This document shows positions 10,007 through 23,425 of a DNA stretch of 64,000 nt, piece by piece. Below the pieces are notes generated by a model. It ran no database searches. It saw only the letters and a list, made by a program, of their open reading frames with translations, and was not told the origin of the DNA. The DNA lies in NCBI GenBank assembly GCA_032158125.1, contig JASKOT010000001.1:186001-250000 (forward strand). Direction: 5' to 3'. Position numbers and translations under genes: made by a program. The stretch is from Papiliotrema nemorosa. Taxonomy: Eukaryota > Basidiomycota > Tremellomycetes > Tremellales > Rhynchogastremaceae. How positions within the stretch are numbered: the first letter of the stretch is position 1; every line of letters begins with the position of its first letter.

Positions 10007-11050
10007 ATGTCGCTCAATAGACCAGCCAGTACCTTCCTGCGAGGATGCCAGGTCGCCAGTAGGAGCGCTCGATTCGCCTCGTCGGTGTCCACTTCCACTC
10101 CCATCAGAAAACCCACATCAACCCCTCGTCTCACCTCATCCTCTAAATCATACGCTAGCACGACCGGCAGGAAGGTCCTTGTCCCGAAAACTCCCTCCAG
10201 TGGCACAAAAGCAGCCTCGACCTCCTCTATCGCCTCTTCACCCGCTCCTTCCGCCCCGACATCAGATAATCTCCCATCAATCGACGATATCGATACTCCC
10301 GCTCGAACTTCCCGATCTGTGGGTGCAAGTTCAATTAGAGATCCGACAAGATCACCTCCACCCCCTTTGACTTCTTTCCCGGATGAGAGTTACGTGCCGT
10401 TACCAGACGCGTCGGGGCCTGTACCGACGGATCAAGGTGGAGAGTGGGATACCTCGTTTTCCGGGTTGAGTTTCCAACCTTTCCCGCCTGAAGTGGCCAA
10501 GGTGCTGCTACGAGAGACGGAACCTGCAGAAGTAGAGGTCAAACCTGGTGAGCTTACTCGTCCTCGACGCTGGAACTGAGCTCATACTGAGATGGGATCT
10601 TGTTCATGCCTGAGATCCGATATCGACGACGTCTCAACGAGGCGTTTGGTCCGGGTGGTTGGGGTCTTGCACCTCGTGGCGCAAGTCAAATTACAGATAA
10701 TCAAGTATCAAGAGAGTGGGGATTGGTATGTCTGGGTCGTCTAGTCGCCGTCTCGAGGGGAGAATCCGACTTTTTTGACAAGTCGGGTATCACCACGGCT
10801 CACGAGTCGACAAAGAGCAACGCACTTATGAGGTGTTGCAAGGACCTTGGGATCGCATCGGAGCTGTGGGACCCATCGTGGATTAGGAAGTTCAAGGATA
10901 AGCATGTGGTGGAGGTCTTTGCGGTTCATTATAAGACTGGAATGAAGTGAGTTGTTTTCAGCGGATTGCACATAGTAAGACTGACAGTTCAGGAAGAAGT
11001 TGTTTAGGAAAAAGACGGATCCCAAGTTTACTGGAACATACAAGGAGTAG
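10007..11050 (+). CDS. MGM101: Mitochondrial genome maintenance protein Mgm101
   Basis: Mgm101 is a Rad52-like single-strand annealing protein of mitochondrial nucleoids, needed for mtDNA repair and retention. Three exons (10007-10547, 10592-10946, 10993-11050) give 317 aa. Residues 1-50 are rich in Arg and Ser with almost no acidic residues, a typical mitochondrial presequence; then about 110 residues of Ser/Thr/Pro-rich linker; then the conserved core with [34 protein letters not shown] and [19 protein letters not shown], and a basic end [15 protein letters not shown]. The core signature is diagnostic. The gene is convergent with the HPP gene. Confidence 0.95.
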
Positions 11051-11219
11051 ACGGAGTAATTCACTGATAGACGTGCTAGCATACACTTTAGATGCTAGAT
11101 GTATCCACCACTTCACCCCTTTCCCAGCATTGGGTTCCAGTCGCAGGACACTCAAGTTGACATTTTATCAGAGACACGGCTGTTTCAGCAGAACCTAGGG
11201 GAGAACAATACAAGGTGCA

Positions 11220-12203
11220 TCATGATATGCTACTCCGCCTATCTTTTTGGCGATATGCGCTACTATCTGCGCTCGCCCTACTCATCGCTCGATGTATCGC
11301 TTCTGGACTACCCCTCGAAATGACCTCTTGCGACATTGCCTCGGCTGTTCTCCCTCCATCCTCAGCTTGCCGCAACACATTGTCTTGGCCCGAACCCAGT
11401 GCAATCTCTTCATCCTCCCGAGGTGCCGGCGCTTCGTCCACCACAAAAGTCCTCTCTGGGCTCCACCAGTAAATCGGATACCTCCTTCTCCCTAGATTGT
11501 TGATGATACAAGCCCAGCCTAGCATGACTAGTGAACAGACCAATATCGCCGGGATGAACTTCCATGACATCTCCGCGGAGGGTTTAGAGGTGGCTGCTAT
11601 CAGAGCTGTAGCGCCTCCTGGGGGATGTAAAGTCCCAGTGACAAACATGGCGAACAGGGCTAGTGACATGCACAACCCTCCGTTGAAGAACGGCCTAACG
11701 AAGAAGCCATTCTCGGTGAGAGATGGCGTGTAAGAGGCGTCTCGAGCGAAGAGTCGAGTGATGGCTACCCCTATAATTGCCGAAATGACCTGCCCGCCGA
11801 CCAAGTTGCGAGGTTGGGAGAGGGGAGATTCAATGGCACTGTAGATCAACACTGCACTGGCTCCAAAGGAGGCAATCACAAGTTGGTCATGTAACGCATC
11901 GGGGAAAGAGGATGATGGATGAGCGACAGCTTCGACCAAGAGGATAGAGATGAACGCGGCGAAGGTTGCGAAGATGGCGACTTCCCATTTGAGTGGAATG
12001 TGTCGGAGGAACGAGAAGAGGTAGGTTGGCGCATAGGGGGGTGTGGCTCCTGGTGGACGGTATCCTAGGTATCTGGAGATGGACAAGGGTAGTCGACCGC
12101 GGTAGTCTTCGCGTAGACGCCATTGTCGTTTTCTGTCCTGGAGTGATGGGTGTTTGGCAGATGGACTAGTGTCTCGGCTAGAGGGGACGGTTGGATGGGG
12201 CAT
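11220..12203 (-). CDS. HPP-family integral membrane protein
   Basis: HPP-family proteins are small multi-pass membrane proteins named for a conserved His-Pro-Pro motif; plant members move nitrite in chloroplasts, while fungal roles are not well defined. Single exon, 327 aa, start at the ATG 12203-12201. Residues about 60-245 hold four to five hydrophobic helices (WEVAIFATFAAFISILLVEA, IASFGASAVLIYSAIE, VISAIIGVAIT, SLALFAMFVTGTLHPPGGAT, FIPAILVCSLVMLGW). The HPPGGATAL motif is intact. The N-terminus and the last 80 residues are hydrophilic and probably cytosolic. It is divergent from MET3 across 642 bp, so shared regulation by sulfur is possible but not shown. Confidence 0.85.
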   Translation of the reverse strand: MPHPTVPSSRDTSPSAKHPSLQDRKRQWRLREDYRGRLPLSISRYLGYRPPGATPPYAPTYLFSFLRHIPLKWEVAIFATFAAFISILLVEAVAHPSSSFPDALHDQLVIASFGASAVLIYSAIESPLSQPRNLVGGQVISAIIGVAITRLFARDASYTPSLTENGFFVRPFFNGGLCMSLALFAMFVTGTLHPPGGATALIAATSKPSAEMSWKFIPAILVCSLVMLGWACIINNLGRRRYPIYWWSPERTFVVDEAPAPREDEEIALGSGQDNVLRQAEDGGRTAEAMSQEVISRGSPEAIHRAMSRASADSSAYRQKDRRSSIS

Positions 12204-14852
<2,649 letters not shown>

Positions 14853-15574
14853 AATGTTGGTGTCATCTCCACGCCATACATCCCCCTGCTATGCTCTCCA
14901 CCGCGTTCCCTCCCATATATTAGACTATGTTCCTCCCGTATTGATCAACCTCGATGCATTGAGATGTACACTATACACAATAATGTTTTTCTTGATCTGA
15001 ATCGAAGTGATGTCGCGACTGGCGTGGCACAGATGAACACCAAAACGGTCCTTTTGAGATCGCGGGATGCTATAATCCGGCTATAATCCGATCGCGACCC
15101 GCTGAAAAAAAAGCATGAACTGTGAGAACTACTATGGGTGGGTATGCATGAGGGGGGGTGTAATGGGCCAAGGGAGATGAGATTTGGGTCATGTTCAGGG
15201 AGATCCCTCACCCCTGCTGTTACGTTGACAGTGTGCCTAGAAGGTAGGGAGAAGTGCTCCCCCGGCCCAAACAAAGAGGGGGGCAAGGGAAAGAAAGCCA
15301 CACTCCCCCGTCTTCCACTCGCCCTCCTTGCTCCCTTCTCATCGTCAACATACTCTCATCTCCACCAATCCTTTGCATATCATCTTGATCAGCATCGCAG
15401 CTGCATTCTCTCCGCATTGGTCGTTGACGTCCTTTTCCCTTTGTTGCAGGTTGGACGCGAAGAGAAAACCCACACAAACAAACGCCCTCCTTTGGTCGAC
15501 ACCTTGCCCGATTTAATCCGTTGTCATCACACTCGCCCCCTCCTTCAACCCTTTCACATCACATCGACCCGGTC
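14853..15574. other. Intergenic region MET3-PSR1
   Basis: About 720 bp: MET3 3' end, then the promoter and a long C/T-rich leader of the phosphatase gene (15300-15570). The 10-bp sequence CTATAATCCG is repeated at 15070-15079 and 15081-15090. Confidence 0.45.
15070..15090. repeat. Short direct repeat, CTATAATCCG x2
   Basis: Two exact copies of a 10-bp unit separated by 1 nt lie in the intergenic region after MET3. They may be chance or a regulatory pair. Confidence 0.6.
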
Positions 15575-17453
15575 ATGGCTTCGGTCGACCAGCCTGCGAC
15601 CTCGACAGCATCGACCACGACTACAGCACCAGCAGTCACCATCACCCCGGCATCACCCACCAACACTCTCCCTTCGACCGTTCCTACCCCTCTTCAACCC
15701 TCTACGGCCACAGTCCCCGAACACGAGATGAAGGAGAAATCACCCACCGATTCAAAAACGGCTTTGTTGGCCAATAAGAACACGGCTGGACCTTCTACCG
15801 AAACCAAAGCCACCACTGCTCGATCGGAATCGCCTCTGAGCACATTGACGCGAAAGTTGTCCGGCAAGGGCACATCGAAGTCAGACCCAACAAACAAAGC
15901 TGAGAAATCGACCACCTCCCCCACACCTATCGCTTCCACATCTCGATCTGCCCCTTCTGCATCGGCATCTAAAGCTACAGCTACGGGTACGACTACCGGG
16001 AGTAATGTAGCTGGGAAGAAGAAGAAGAAGAGGAAAGGTCTGGCTGGATTTTTCGCTGCGCTCGGATGTTTGTCAGTGTATGAGATGGAAGATGAGCCGG
16101 CCAAGTCGAGCTCGGGTACAGGTACAAGGGATATGGCTCAGAAACCGGGGAGCACAGTAACGAAACCTGTCACTTCGGCTGCCGTGGTGACTGGAGATAA
16201 GGCGTCTACGCCGGTCGTCAAGCCTTCTACCGATACGGGAGCTGTCGGAGCATCTGCGACTCAGGGAGAGGCGGAAACTGCACCGGCTGCAAACAAGCTG
16301 GATGACGTTTCGAAAGGAGCAACAGACGCGACTGGCGCGCCAGTGCAGGCCAAAGAAGCCGTTGTGCTTGCGCCAACCGAACCAGTCTTGCCTATAGATG
16401 AGGTGAGTATGATGATCAATCATCGGTCAAAGCGCTAAACTGCCAGACCGCAGGTGTGACGTCCGGCGCTGTTCAACCACCAGGATCAGGATCCGAGTTG
16501 TTATCCACACCTAACCGACCGGGAGTCTTGCGCAGGGAGTCTGATACGACTCCTACTCGGCAACAGCAATCACTAGCTGATCAAAGCACCACCGACGATG
16601 CAGCTTCCCCAAGTGGTGTCTATGCAGACCCGATTGATGCAGATACCAGATTGGGAACCGACAATGTGGATGTAGCGCAAGAGGAGCAAGACTATGTGAT
16701 GGAAGAGGAGTACGAAGATGAAGAGGATAGATTGATTGCTCAAGGCGGGATGGGAATACCCCTCGACGAGGTGAGTACCTATTTACATAATCACAAGGTA
16801 TCGCTGACTAGGCAGAATGGACACCCAGCTCCACTCTTGCCCGTCATGGACAAGATACATCAAGGGCGAAAATGCTTAGTATTGGATTTGGACGAGACAT
16901 TGTTGCATAGTTCTTTCAAGGTGGGTCCCACATTCCGATTGTGCTCATACCAGATGCTGCCTTCTGCGGATTATATTGTGCCGGTGGAGATTGAATCGCA
17001 AGTGCACAACGTCTATGTCATAAAACGACCTGGTGTCGACCATTTCTTGACTGAGATGGGCAAGATCTACGAGGTGGTCGTCTTTACCGCTTCCTTGTCA
17101 AAGGTGAGCCACGGCAACCTCGTTATGAATGTGCGAGCTCATGGCAGTATGCCGATCCAGTCCTCGACATGCTTGACCCCGCTGGTGTGGTTCGACACCG
17201 ACTGTTCCGTGAGAGTTGCTACAACCACAAAGGCAACTACGTCAAGGACCTCTCTCAACTAGGAAGAGACATGGAAGGGTGCATCATCATCGACAATTCG
17301 CCCGCTTCGTACATCTTCCACCCCAACAACGCTGTCCCTGTATCGACATGGTTCAACGATCCACATGATACCGAATTGACCGACCTGTGCCCATTCTTGA
17401 CCGATCTCGCTACGGTAGACGACATACGAGGTGTTCTCGACGGATCAATCTAG
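15575..17453 (+). CDS. PSR1: NIF/FCP1-type protein phosphatase, Psr1-like
   Basis: HAD-superfamily Ser/Thr phosphatase; yeast Psr1/Psr2 act at the plasma membrane in the general and salt stress response. Five exons (15575-16402, 16447-16770, 16816-16920, 16954-17103, 17148-17453) give 570 aa. Residues 1-375 are a low-complexity Ser/Thr/Pro/Ala-rich arm with a lysine cluster ([19 protein letters not shown]) that could bind membrane. The catalytic domain starts at [16 protein letters not shown], where DLDET is the acyl-phosphate motif, and continues with [54 protein letters not shown] and a typical end. Intron 3 is only 33 nt and preserves frame; it is called because the family has no insertion after SSFK. 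Start is the ATG at 15575. Confidence 0.9.
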
Positions 17454-18457
17454 ACTTGAAGCGCATCTTTGGCGCTCTTACCGCCCGGGTCAGAATTTAC
17501 TCGAACAAATATAATCACCAGCAACGTTTTTCTCGTCATATACGGTTGTCATAGTACAGCAAGATACCCTCATGGATACACCCTCATCCTGAATACCCAA
17601 ACCTCCAATGCGCCTATATCGATTGATCCACTTCGATGACGAATCGCCTTTCGCTTGGGCGGATCGAGTATAGGTCCAGAAAAGCGCGAGATATCGACCG
17701 CCCATTGCGTCGCGCTTCCGCGCTCTCGTCCGCCTTGCGATACATTTACCCTTTGCGATTCGTCTCGTCGACCGGCCAGTCGGCCAGTCTCCAACTCCCG
17801 TCACATGATCTCTTTTGTCTGTTCGTTGCTTCATTCGCCTGATCTTCTTCCCAAACCGTTCTCACCTCCTTGGAATTCTCGTACACGCATGTTCGTCATC
17901 TGGAAAAAAAGCACTTCAATCGCATGCATGCTTCATGACGACTCTGACGTTTGTTGAGACCGTAATGTGTGGTCTCGCTGACTAAACCCTGACCTATCAC
18001 AAAGGAAGAATCATCTTGCAGTCCCACGGCAGTAGTTGCAAACTACATCTCACCTGCGTATTTAGTTTTCCTGTGATTCTGGAAGATGCCATTCCTTGGC
18101 TTTCTAATCGCTCTTTCTGGAGACGAGGTGTGTCTCTTGGTATTGGACACATGGCGCCCGATGAATATCGCAGCCAGCTCAAACCGGAGTGGCGGAGTGG
18201 AGAAGCGAAAGAAGTATGCATGTACGGACGTCATGCGCATTCGACGGGGTAGACCTCGAAAGGAACTTCTATCGAGAACGATCGTCGACGAGCTTCGCTA
18301 TTCAGACGAACGGAGAAGTCGCACATTAGGTCTACTTACAAATACAAAGATTCCCCCTCTCTCTATATTACGTTTGCTCTTCGCATCTTCCCCTGTTCAG
18401 AGGATACAAATCACCCCACCAAAGCGTAACCCAAGTGCATTATCAATTTTGACCAAC
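17454..18457. other. Intergenic region PSR1-orphan gene
   Basis: About 1 kb without a recognisable gene. An in-frame extension of the next gene upstream to 18086 is open but starts with no supporting context and lacks conserved content, so I treat it as promoter and leader. Confidence 0.4.
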
Positions 18458-19075
18458 ATGGACAACATCGTCGATGAGCAATTGGAAACCCACCTTTCTG
18501 ATACGACCTCGGCAGATCACTCAACTCCCACACGAGCACTGACCTCTTCGGACAACAGTCGTCGACTCGGACTGCACTCGAAAAAGATGAGTTTGGACGG
18601 GGCCAGTTGGCAGACTATCGAGGACTTGACAAGGGGCGTGGGTGGGATGTCATCTTTCAATTATGTTTCCGCCAAAGATGATGACAAGAGACGAAGCGGC
18701 GTGTCTAGGCCCCTCACAAAGCGGCCCGTTCGTATGAGACTCAGAGAAGGATCGAGGGTTTCGACTTCGTGTGCCTCAACGGCAAACGAAGGCACTAATG
18801 ACAGGGTCGCAGGGACCAACGGCGAACAAAGCAGCAGGAGCGGACGATTTCTGAATGATGTGCCGTATCTTGCGGAAGAGGAAGAAGAGGTAGAAGACCC
18901 AGAGGCTTCAAGACCTGGATCGGAATCATCAGAACACCCAAATGATCCAGCAGTGTACGAGAAAGACGCATTGGGCATGCATTCCCGCGGTACTGGGGCG
19001 ACCGCCCATGTAAAGTCTTTGTACGGCAACGACGAAGAGCTTGAGCCTGACGAGCTCACACCTCTCCTGTCGTAG
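18458..19075 (+). CDS. Orphan acidic Ser/Arg-rich protein with C-terminal dileucine
   Basis: Not recognised. Single exon, 205 aa, starting at an ATG with A at -3 (CCAACATGG). The protein is mostly disordered: a Ser/Thr/Asp-rich N-terminus, a basic middle (PLTKRPVRMRLREGSR), an acidic run (AEEEEEVEDPE) and the end DELEPDELTPLLS-like pattern, with an acidic dileucine sorting signal type (ExxxLL). No hydrophobic segment is present, so it is probably cytosolic or a peripheral membrane factor. The last 20 coding bases overlap the coding end of the convergent bZIP/GATA gene (19056-19075). Confidence that it is a real gene is moderate. Confidence 0.5.
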   Translation: MDNIVDEQLETHLSDTTSADHSTPTRALTSSDNSRRLGLHSKKMSLDGASWQTIEDLTRGVGGMSSFNYVSAKDDDKRRSGVSRPLTKRPVRMRLREGSRVSTSCASTANEGTNDRVAGTNGEQSSRSGRFLNDVPYLAEEEEEVEDPEASRPGSESSEHPNDPAVYEKDALGMHSRGTGATAHVKSLYGNDEELEPDELTPLLS

Positions 19076-21675
19076 TGTCCATCCCTAGTATACTCACCAT
19101 ATGTCCCGTATCTATCCCTTCGAATGTATCGTCCAGGGTCGGATCAATATGAGCCGAGGGATCCTCGTCTGCGCCTAGCAGATGGCTGTCCTCGGGTCCG
19201 TCGTCATCCTGTGCTTCATTCTGCTCTGGATCACCGTCATGCCCATTCGTAGCCATTTCGTGATTCTCTTCAACGTCCTCATCGCCGTCCATATCTGTCG
19301 CCTTTGTCCTCTTGCGCTTTCTGGCTCGAGTGGGCAATTCTGAACCATCCGGACCGAGTTTGGGAGGACGAGCATTGACACGTCGCTTCTTGAGCGAAAT
19401 GCCATCTCCCCATAATTCCGCAGGACGTATGACGCCAAATTTGGTGTGATACAGCCCGCAAGCTATGTCTCAGCGCATACTCGTGCAAAAGTGATCAGAT
19501 CTCACCATTGCAGACCTTTAGCACATCACCTGCCAGGGGCAATTTCCGCCACACGCTCGTTTCCGTTCTCCCACAGATATCGCAACTACCCGGCGGACCT
19601 TTGCGCAGAGTCTCCAAGATTGACGGAGTGAATTCTCGCGGTCGAGGTCGAGTCCTCTCTGCGCCCCGGATATGTGGCGTCACGGGTGTACCATTGTGCG
19701 ATCCCGCTCGATCGTCATCCGCGTCGGCAGTCGCGCTCTCCAGAGTCGATGTGAGCTGGTTTCCAATCTCATTCTCATTCTGAGGCAAGAGTACAGAGAA
19801 GGAAGATGAATCTTGCAAATGGGACAGGATGTACTGTTCGGGTGTCGGTGCAATTTCTTCTGTATGGTTCGACTCGGGTTCCTGAGGGTAAGACACCTGT
19901 GACAATTTCTGCAAAAGACGGCGATGATGCGCTCGTTGTCGAGCAGTGCTTTGTGCTGCGGCCGGACTCTGATCTCCGGCTTTATTTGCCGACGAAGAGG
20001 ACGCAGCGCGTCCATTGGTGTCGATAGCAGCATTGATATCCTCGGCAGTGATTGATGGTAGATCGACAGTGCCTTCCGGCTGCTCTGTATCGCCAGGTTG
20101 AGATGGAACCAGGCTGGACTTGACAGGAGGTCGGCCTCTTCGACGATGAGCGATGGCAGGTGAAGAGAAATTATCTAAGGTGGACGCAGGATGTGCCGAC
20201 TTGTGGGTCTGAGTCGTCAGCTGGTCTAAGCATTCCGAGACGTGGTCAAAACTCACATCGTCTGGGGAGCCATGCAGAAGATGTGCCACGTATCCAGTGA
20301 TAGACTTGAGAAGCTTCACGATCGACTCTTTGCCTTCTGTGCCACTCTCTAAGACCCCTTGTAGCTCGGACACACCGGCGGCCAGCAGACTCTCATGCTG
20401 TAATTTCTCCTCTATGATCTTCTTTACAGACTCCCTTATTTCTGGAAGACTCGCCTCTAAGGCCGCAATCTTCTCTTCGGTAGCCTTGGTCTCGGCCATG
20501 ATCGAATCCACATCCACCGAGAGGAGCATATCTGGTAGGGCGTTGATTCGGACGCGGTCTCGTTCAACGAGATCCGACTCTGCGAGTGTTTCCAGAGTTT
20601 CCTGAAGTTGTTTGACCCGCTCGCACTCTTTATTGACGGTTGTGATGGCGGCTTTACTCGCTACAATGTCGTCGCGTAAAAATCGCTCCATTTCGGCATT
20701 GAGCAAGACAGCCATAGCTGATGCTGTCTGTGCCGCAGCGTCAGTCGAGGAGTACTCGACCTTGTGAAATTTTGACGCTTTGCCGTTGTTTACATTGGTG
20801 TCTGGTGCGGCTCGAACTTCCTCGGAGTTGAGAGGCGCAACTGACTCGACCGGTTCCACTGGCTCATCGACGTTTGCGCCTTGGTCCGGCTCAGTCGCGA
20901 CGATGACTCTATCCTCAGGAAGCTCCTGGACCTCTTCTAGCGCAGCGACTTGAGTGTCGACCGGACCCTGTTGTCCTGTAGGTCCATTACGACCCATTGC
21001 CAAAGCGGCCAACTCGCTCAGACGCCCACTTGATTCTGCCTCTTTAAACATATCCTCCACACCTTGCATCCACGCATCATCGTCCCCGTCCGCTCCACCA
21101 AATACCTCATTGACCGATCCGGCAGACATGAGCGCCGCCAGGATCGTCCTCGAGTGAGAGTCTTGCGCTTCGTTTCCCGTTCCAGCGAATTCGGGTGCTT
21201 CATTCGGCATGCCAGAGGCACTTTCGATGGAGTGCTGGCCCAGAGTTCGGGCAGATGAAGACTGGGATTCCAACTGTGCAATTTCGGCTTCTAGACGCGC
21301 CTTCTCCTCGGAAAGAGCTTTCGAGGTGGATTCAATCTGAGCCTGACGTTCTTTAGCTCTGGATCTCGACCTGTCCGCTGCCATTCGATTGGCCTCCCTG
21401 CGCCTGAGATCTGCTTCAGACCCCCGGATGACTACCTTTCGTTCGCGTTTCGCTTTGGAAGCTTTAGATGATGAAGATCCATCGGGCGTTGCGGTATCTG
21501 TAGCAGGGGGAGGGTCGAGGGGTGAAGCGGGCGGAGGGAATTCATCTTGTGTCTGAACAGCTTGAAGGGCTTGGATCGTTTCGTGATCTGGGTCTGACAT
21601 GTCAGTGCACTGCAGTGGAAGGTCTGGCGTACCTATGATGCTGTGAAGCGAAGCTTCAATGTCTTGGTTGTCCAT
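19056..21675 (-). CDS. Transcription factor with both a bZIP and a GATA zinc finger
   Basis: Two exons (21675-19506, 19462-19056) give about 858 aa. Near residues 88-111 is a bZIP basic region (RREANRMAADRSRSRAKERQ, matching N-x2-AA-x2-SR), followed by leucine heptads (ALSEEKARLEAEIAQLE). Two more coiled-coil stretches lie at about 325-460. Near residue 700 is a GATA finger CDICGRTETSVWRKLPLAG...CNACGLY, with C-x2-C-x20-C-x2-C spacing; the 43-nt intron falls inside CNACG. A basic tail (LKKRRVNARPP, RARKRKRTK) follows, then an acidic C-terminus. A possible 39-nt in-frame intron at 21632-21594 would remove 13 residues near the N-terminus. Start at ATG 21675. It is divergent from THO1 (244 bp). 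DNA target and role unknown; fungal GATA factors often act in nitrogen, iron or light control. Confidence 0.82.
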
Positions 21676-21919
21676 GGCAGAGCTTGGGTGGACCTGGTCG
21701 GTGGAGGAGCAATCAACAAACACACGACGTTATCACAAAAGCGGCAGGGGGGGACAACAACGACACGTCTGATTCAAATCGTCCTCGAGAAGATTTGCCA
21801 CCCAGAATAGGCACGGGAACAGCCCTGCTATAGGCGCGCTCTCACTTCGTGGAATCCGGACGCGTCAGAGGCATTCGGTCCATGTTCCAATGTCAACCAT
21901 CTACAGAGCAACAATAACA

Positions 21920-22880
21920 ATGGAGGCGAAATTGCAAGTCGATGGAATCTGATCTTTGTATCCAGAGCTAATGTTCCAGGCAAAAACTCAAAGTGACCGA
22001 GCTCAAAGAGTTGCTGGCAAAGCACGATCTACCGCAAACGGGGAAGAAGGATGATTTGGTGAAACGACTTGTGGACAACAACATCAGCCCTGATAGTGAT
22101 GATACGGAGGATCTGGTACGACACTGATCAAGGCTGAAAGGATTCGGGCTCACTGTTCAGGTCGATCCCGATGCTGCGGAAGAAACAAATGGAGCCGCTG
22201 AGCCACCTACAGCTGCCGTACCTTCCACCGATGTAAGCTGATCTTGTCACTCTTGACAGCTCATATCGCTTACTTCATAGTCGGCACCACCACCAGCATC
22301 CACGGAACAGACTCCGCAAGAGTCAGATAAAAAATCAGCGACTCCTGCAGAGTTGACACCGGATCAACAAGCGATGAAAGCTCGAGCTGAACGATTTGGA
22401 ATCCCTTTCAACCCCAACCCTCCTGCCCGACCAACAAAGTCTGCTCCGAAGAAGACGGAACAGCCCTCTAAAGCTGCAGAGACAGCGCCCGCGGCGAAGA
22501 AGGAGAAATCGGGTGGAATAGACAAGACAAGTTTGGGTATCAGCGAGGAGGTTTTAGCAAAACGAGCCGCCAAGTTTGGGTTACCAGAGAAGAAATTGGC
22601 AGAGAGTTCACCTGCTCCAAAAGCTGTCGCTCCTAAAGCTGCTCAAACCGAGGTCACACCGTATGTCATTGGCCCTCGTTTGCGAAATACAGCTGACTTT
22701 CAGAGAAATGGCAGAAAAGATTGCGGCTGAAGAGGAGAAGAAGAGGAAACGAGCGGAAAAGTTCGGAACGGGTAAACCTGCATCGACGACAAATGGGTCG
22801 GATGAACCGGTGAGCTGCTTGACGCTACATCGGTCGTCAGAAACTGACGGTGACAGGCTGAGAAGAAGACAAAGGCGTAA
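21920..22880 (+). CDS. THO1: SAP-domain mRNA export factor Tho1/SARNP
   Basis: Tho1 (human SARNP/CIP29) binds RNA and helps TREX-linked mRNP assembly and export. Six exons (21920-21933, 21980-22115, 22161-22232, 22281-22660, 22704-22809, 22857-22880) give 243 aa. The N-terminal SAP motif reads LKVTELKELLAKHDLPQTG then KDDLVKRLVDNN. The C-terminal half has the family repeats RAERFGIPFNP, RAAKFGLPEKK and RAEKFGTG, characteristic of Tho1/SARNP. The first coding exon is 14 nt and is joined by an intron with a GC donor (GCAAGT, 21934) and AG acceptor (21979); only this keeps the SAP frame open to an ATG. An in-frame ATG 30 nt upstream (21890) has weaker context. Confidence 0.88.
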
Positions 22881-23425
22881 AGGATAATCTCCAGGTGAGT
22901 GGTTGTAGCTGGCCTATTCGAAAAGCAACGAGGCTTCAAAGCCATTTGCATGCATGTGAACATGATACAATCCATCCCAACCTTTTGCTATGTCCCTATG
23001 CTTCCTCGATCGACTCATCTTCGAATCCTTTATGAGGCATTGACGCTGAATGGATGACCGGTTGTGACCGAAGCGGAACCGAGCGAGAGGGATTAACTGG
23101 AATCAACTCCCTTCGACATCCACTCGAGCACTCTACTTGTCATCCGCTCATACTCCCTTTGGACTCGCCCTCGACATATCAGTGGTTCACAGTCTCTCGA
23201 GCATCATCCCCCTCCCTGTGCACTGCGTTACCCAGTCTCCACTCTCACTCCTTGAACTCCACCCCGAATCGTTACGGCCTTGCCACCGTGCACGACCAAC
23301 CTCCTCCCCCTTTCTCACTCGGCAAACGGTCACACCTTCTACACTCACCTCCACCTTCACCACCTCTCAAGAAGTTTAAGCTTGGAGTCACTGGCCTCGA
23401 AAACCGCGTAGAAGGTGTAGGCAAG
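22881..23425. other. Intergenic region THO1-Ariadne gene
   Basis: About 545 bp. From 23054 the frame is open into the next gene, but the encoded sequence is low-complexity, and the conserved protein begins at 23426, so it is read as promoter and C/T-rich leader. Confidence 0.45.

Noticed and set aside
17490..17834. Minus-strand 114-codon frame in the intergenic region after PSR1
   Set aside because: Composition looks noncoding and no family pattern is visible.
18086..18457. N-terminal extension of the orphan gene
   Set aside because: In-frame but starts at an ATG without good context and contains a mixture of hydrophobic and basic stretches with no continuity to the rest.
23054..23425. In-frame N-terminal extension of the Ariadne ligase from an upstream ATG
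   Set aside because: The extension is low-complexity and not seen in the family; the conserved acidic start is at 23426. Kept only as a leader possibility.
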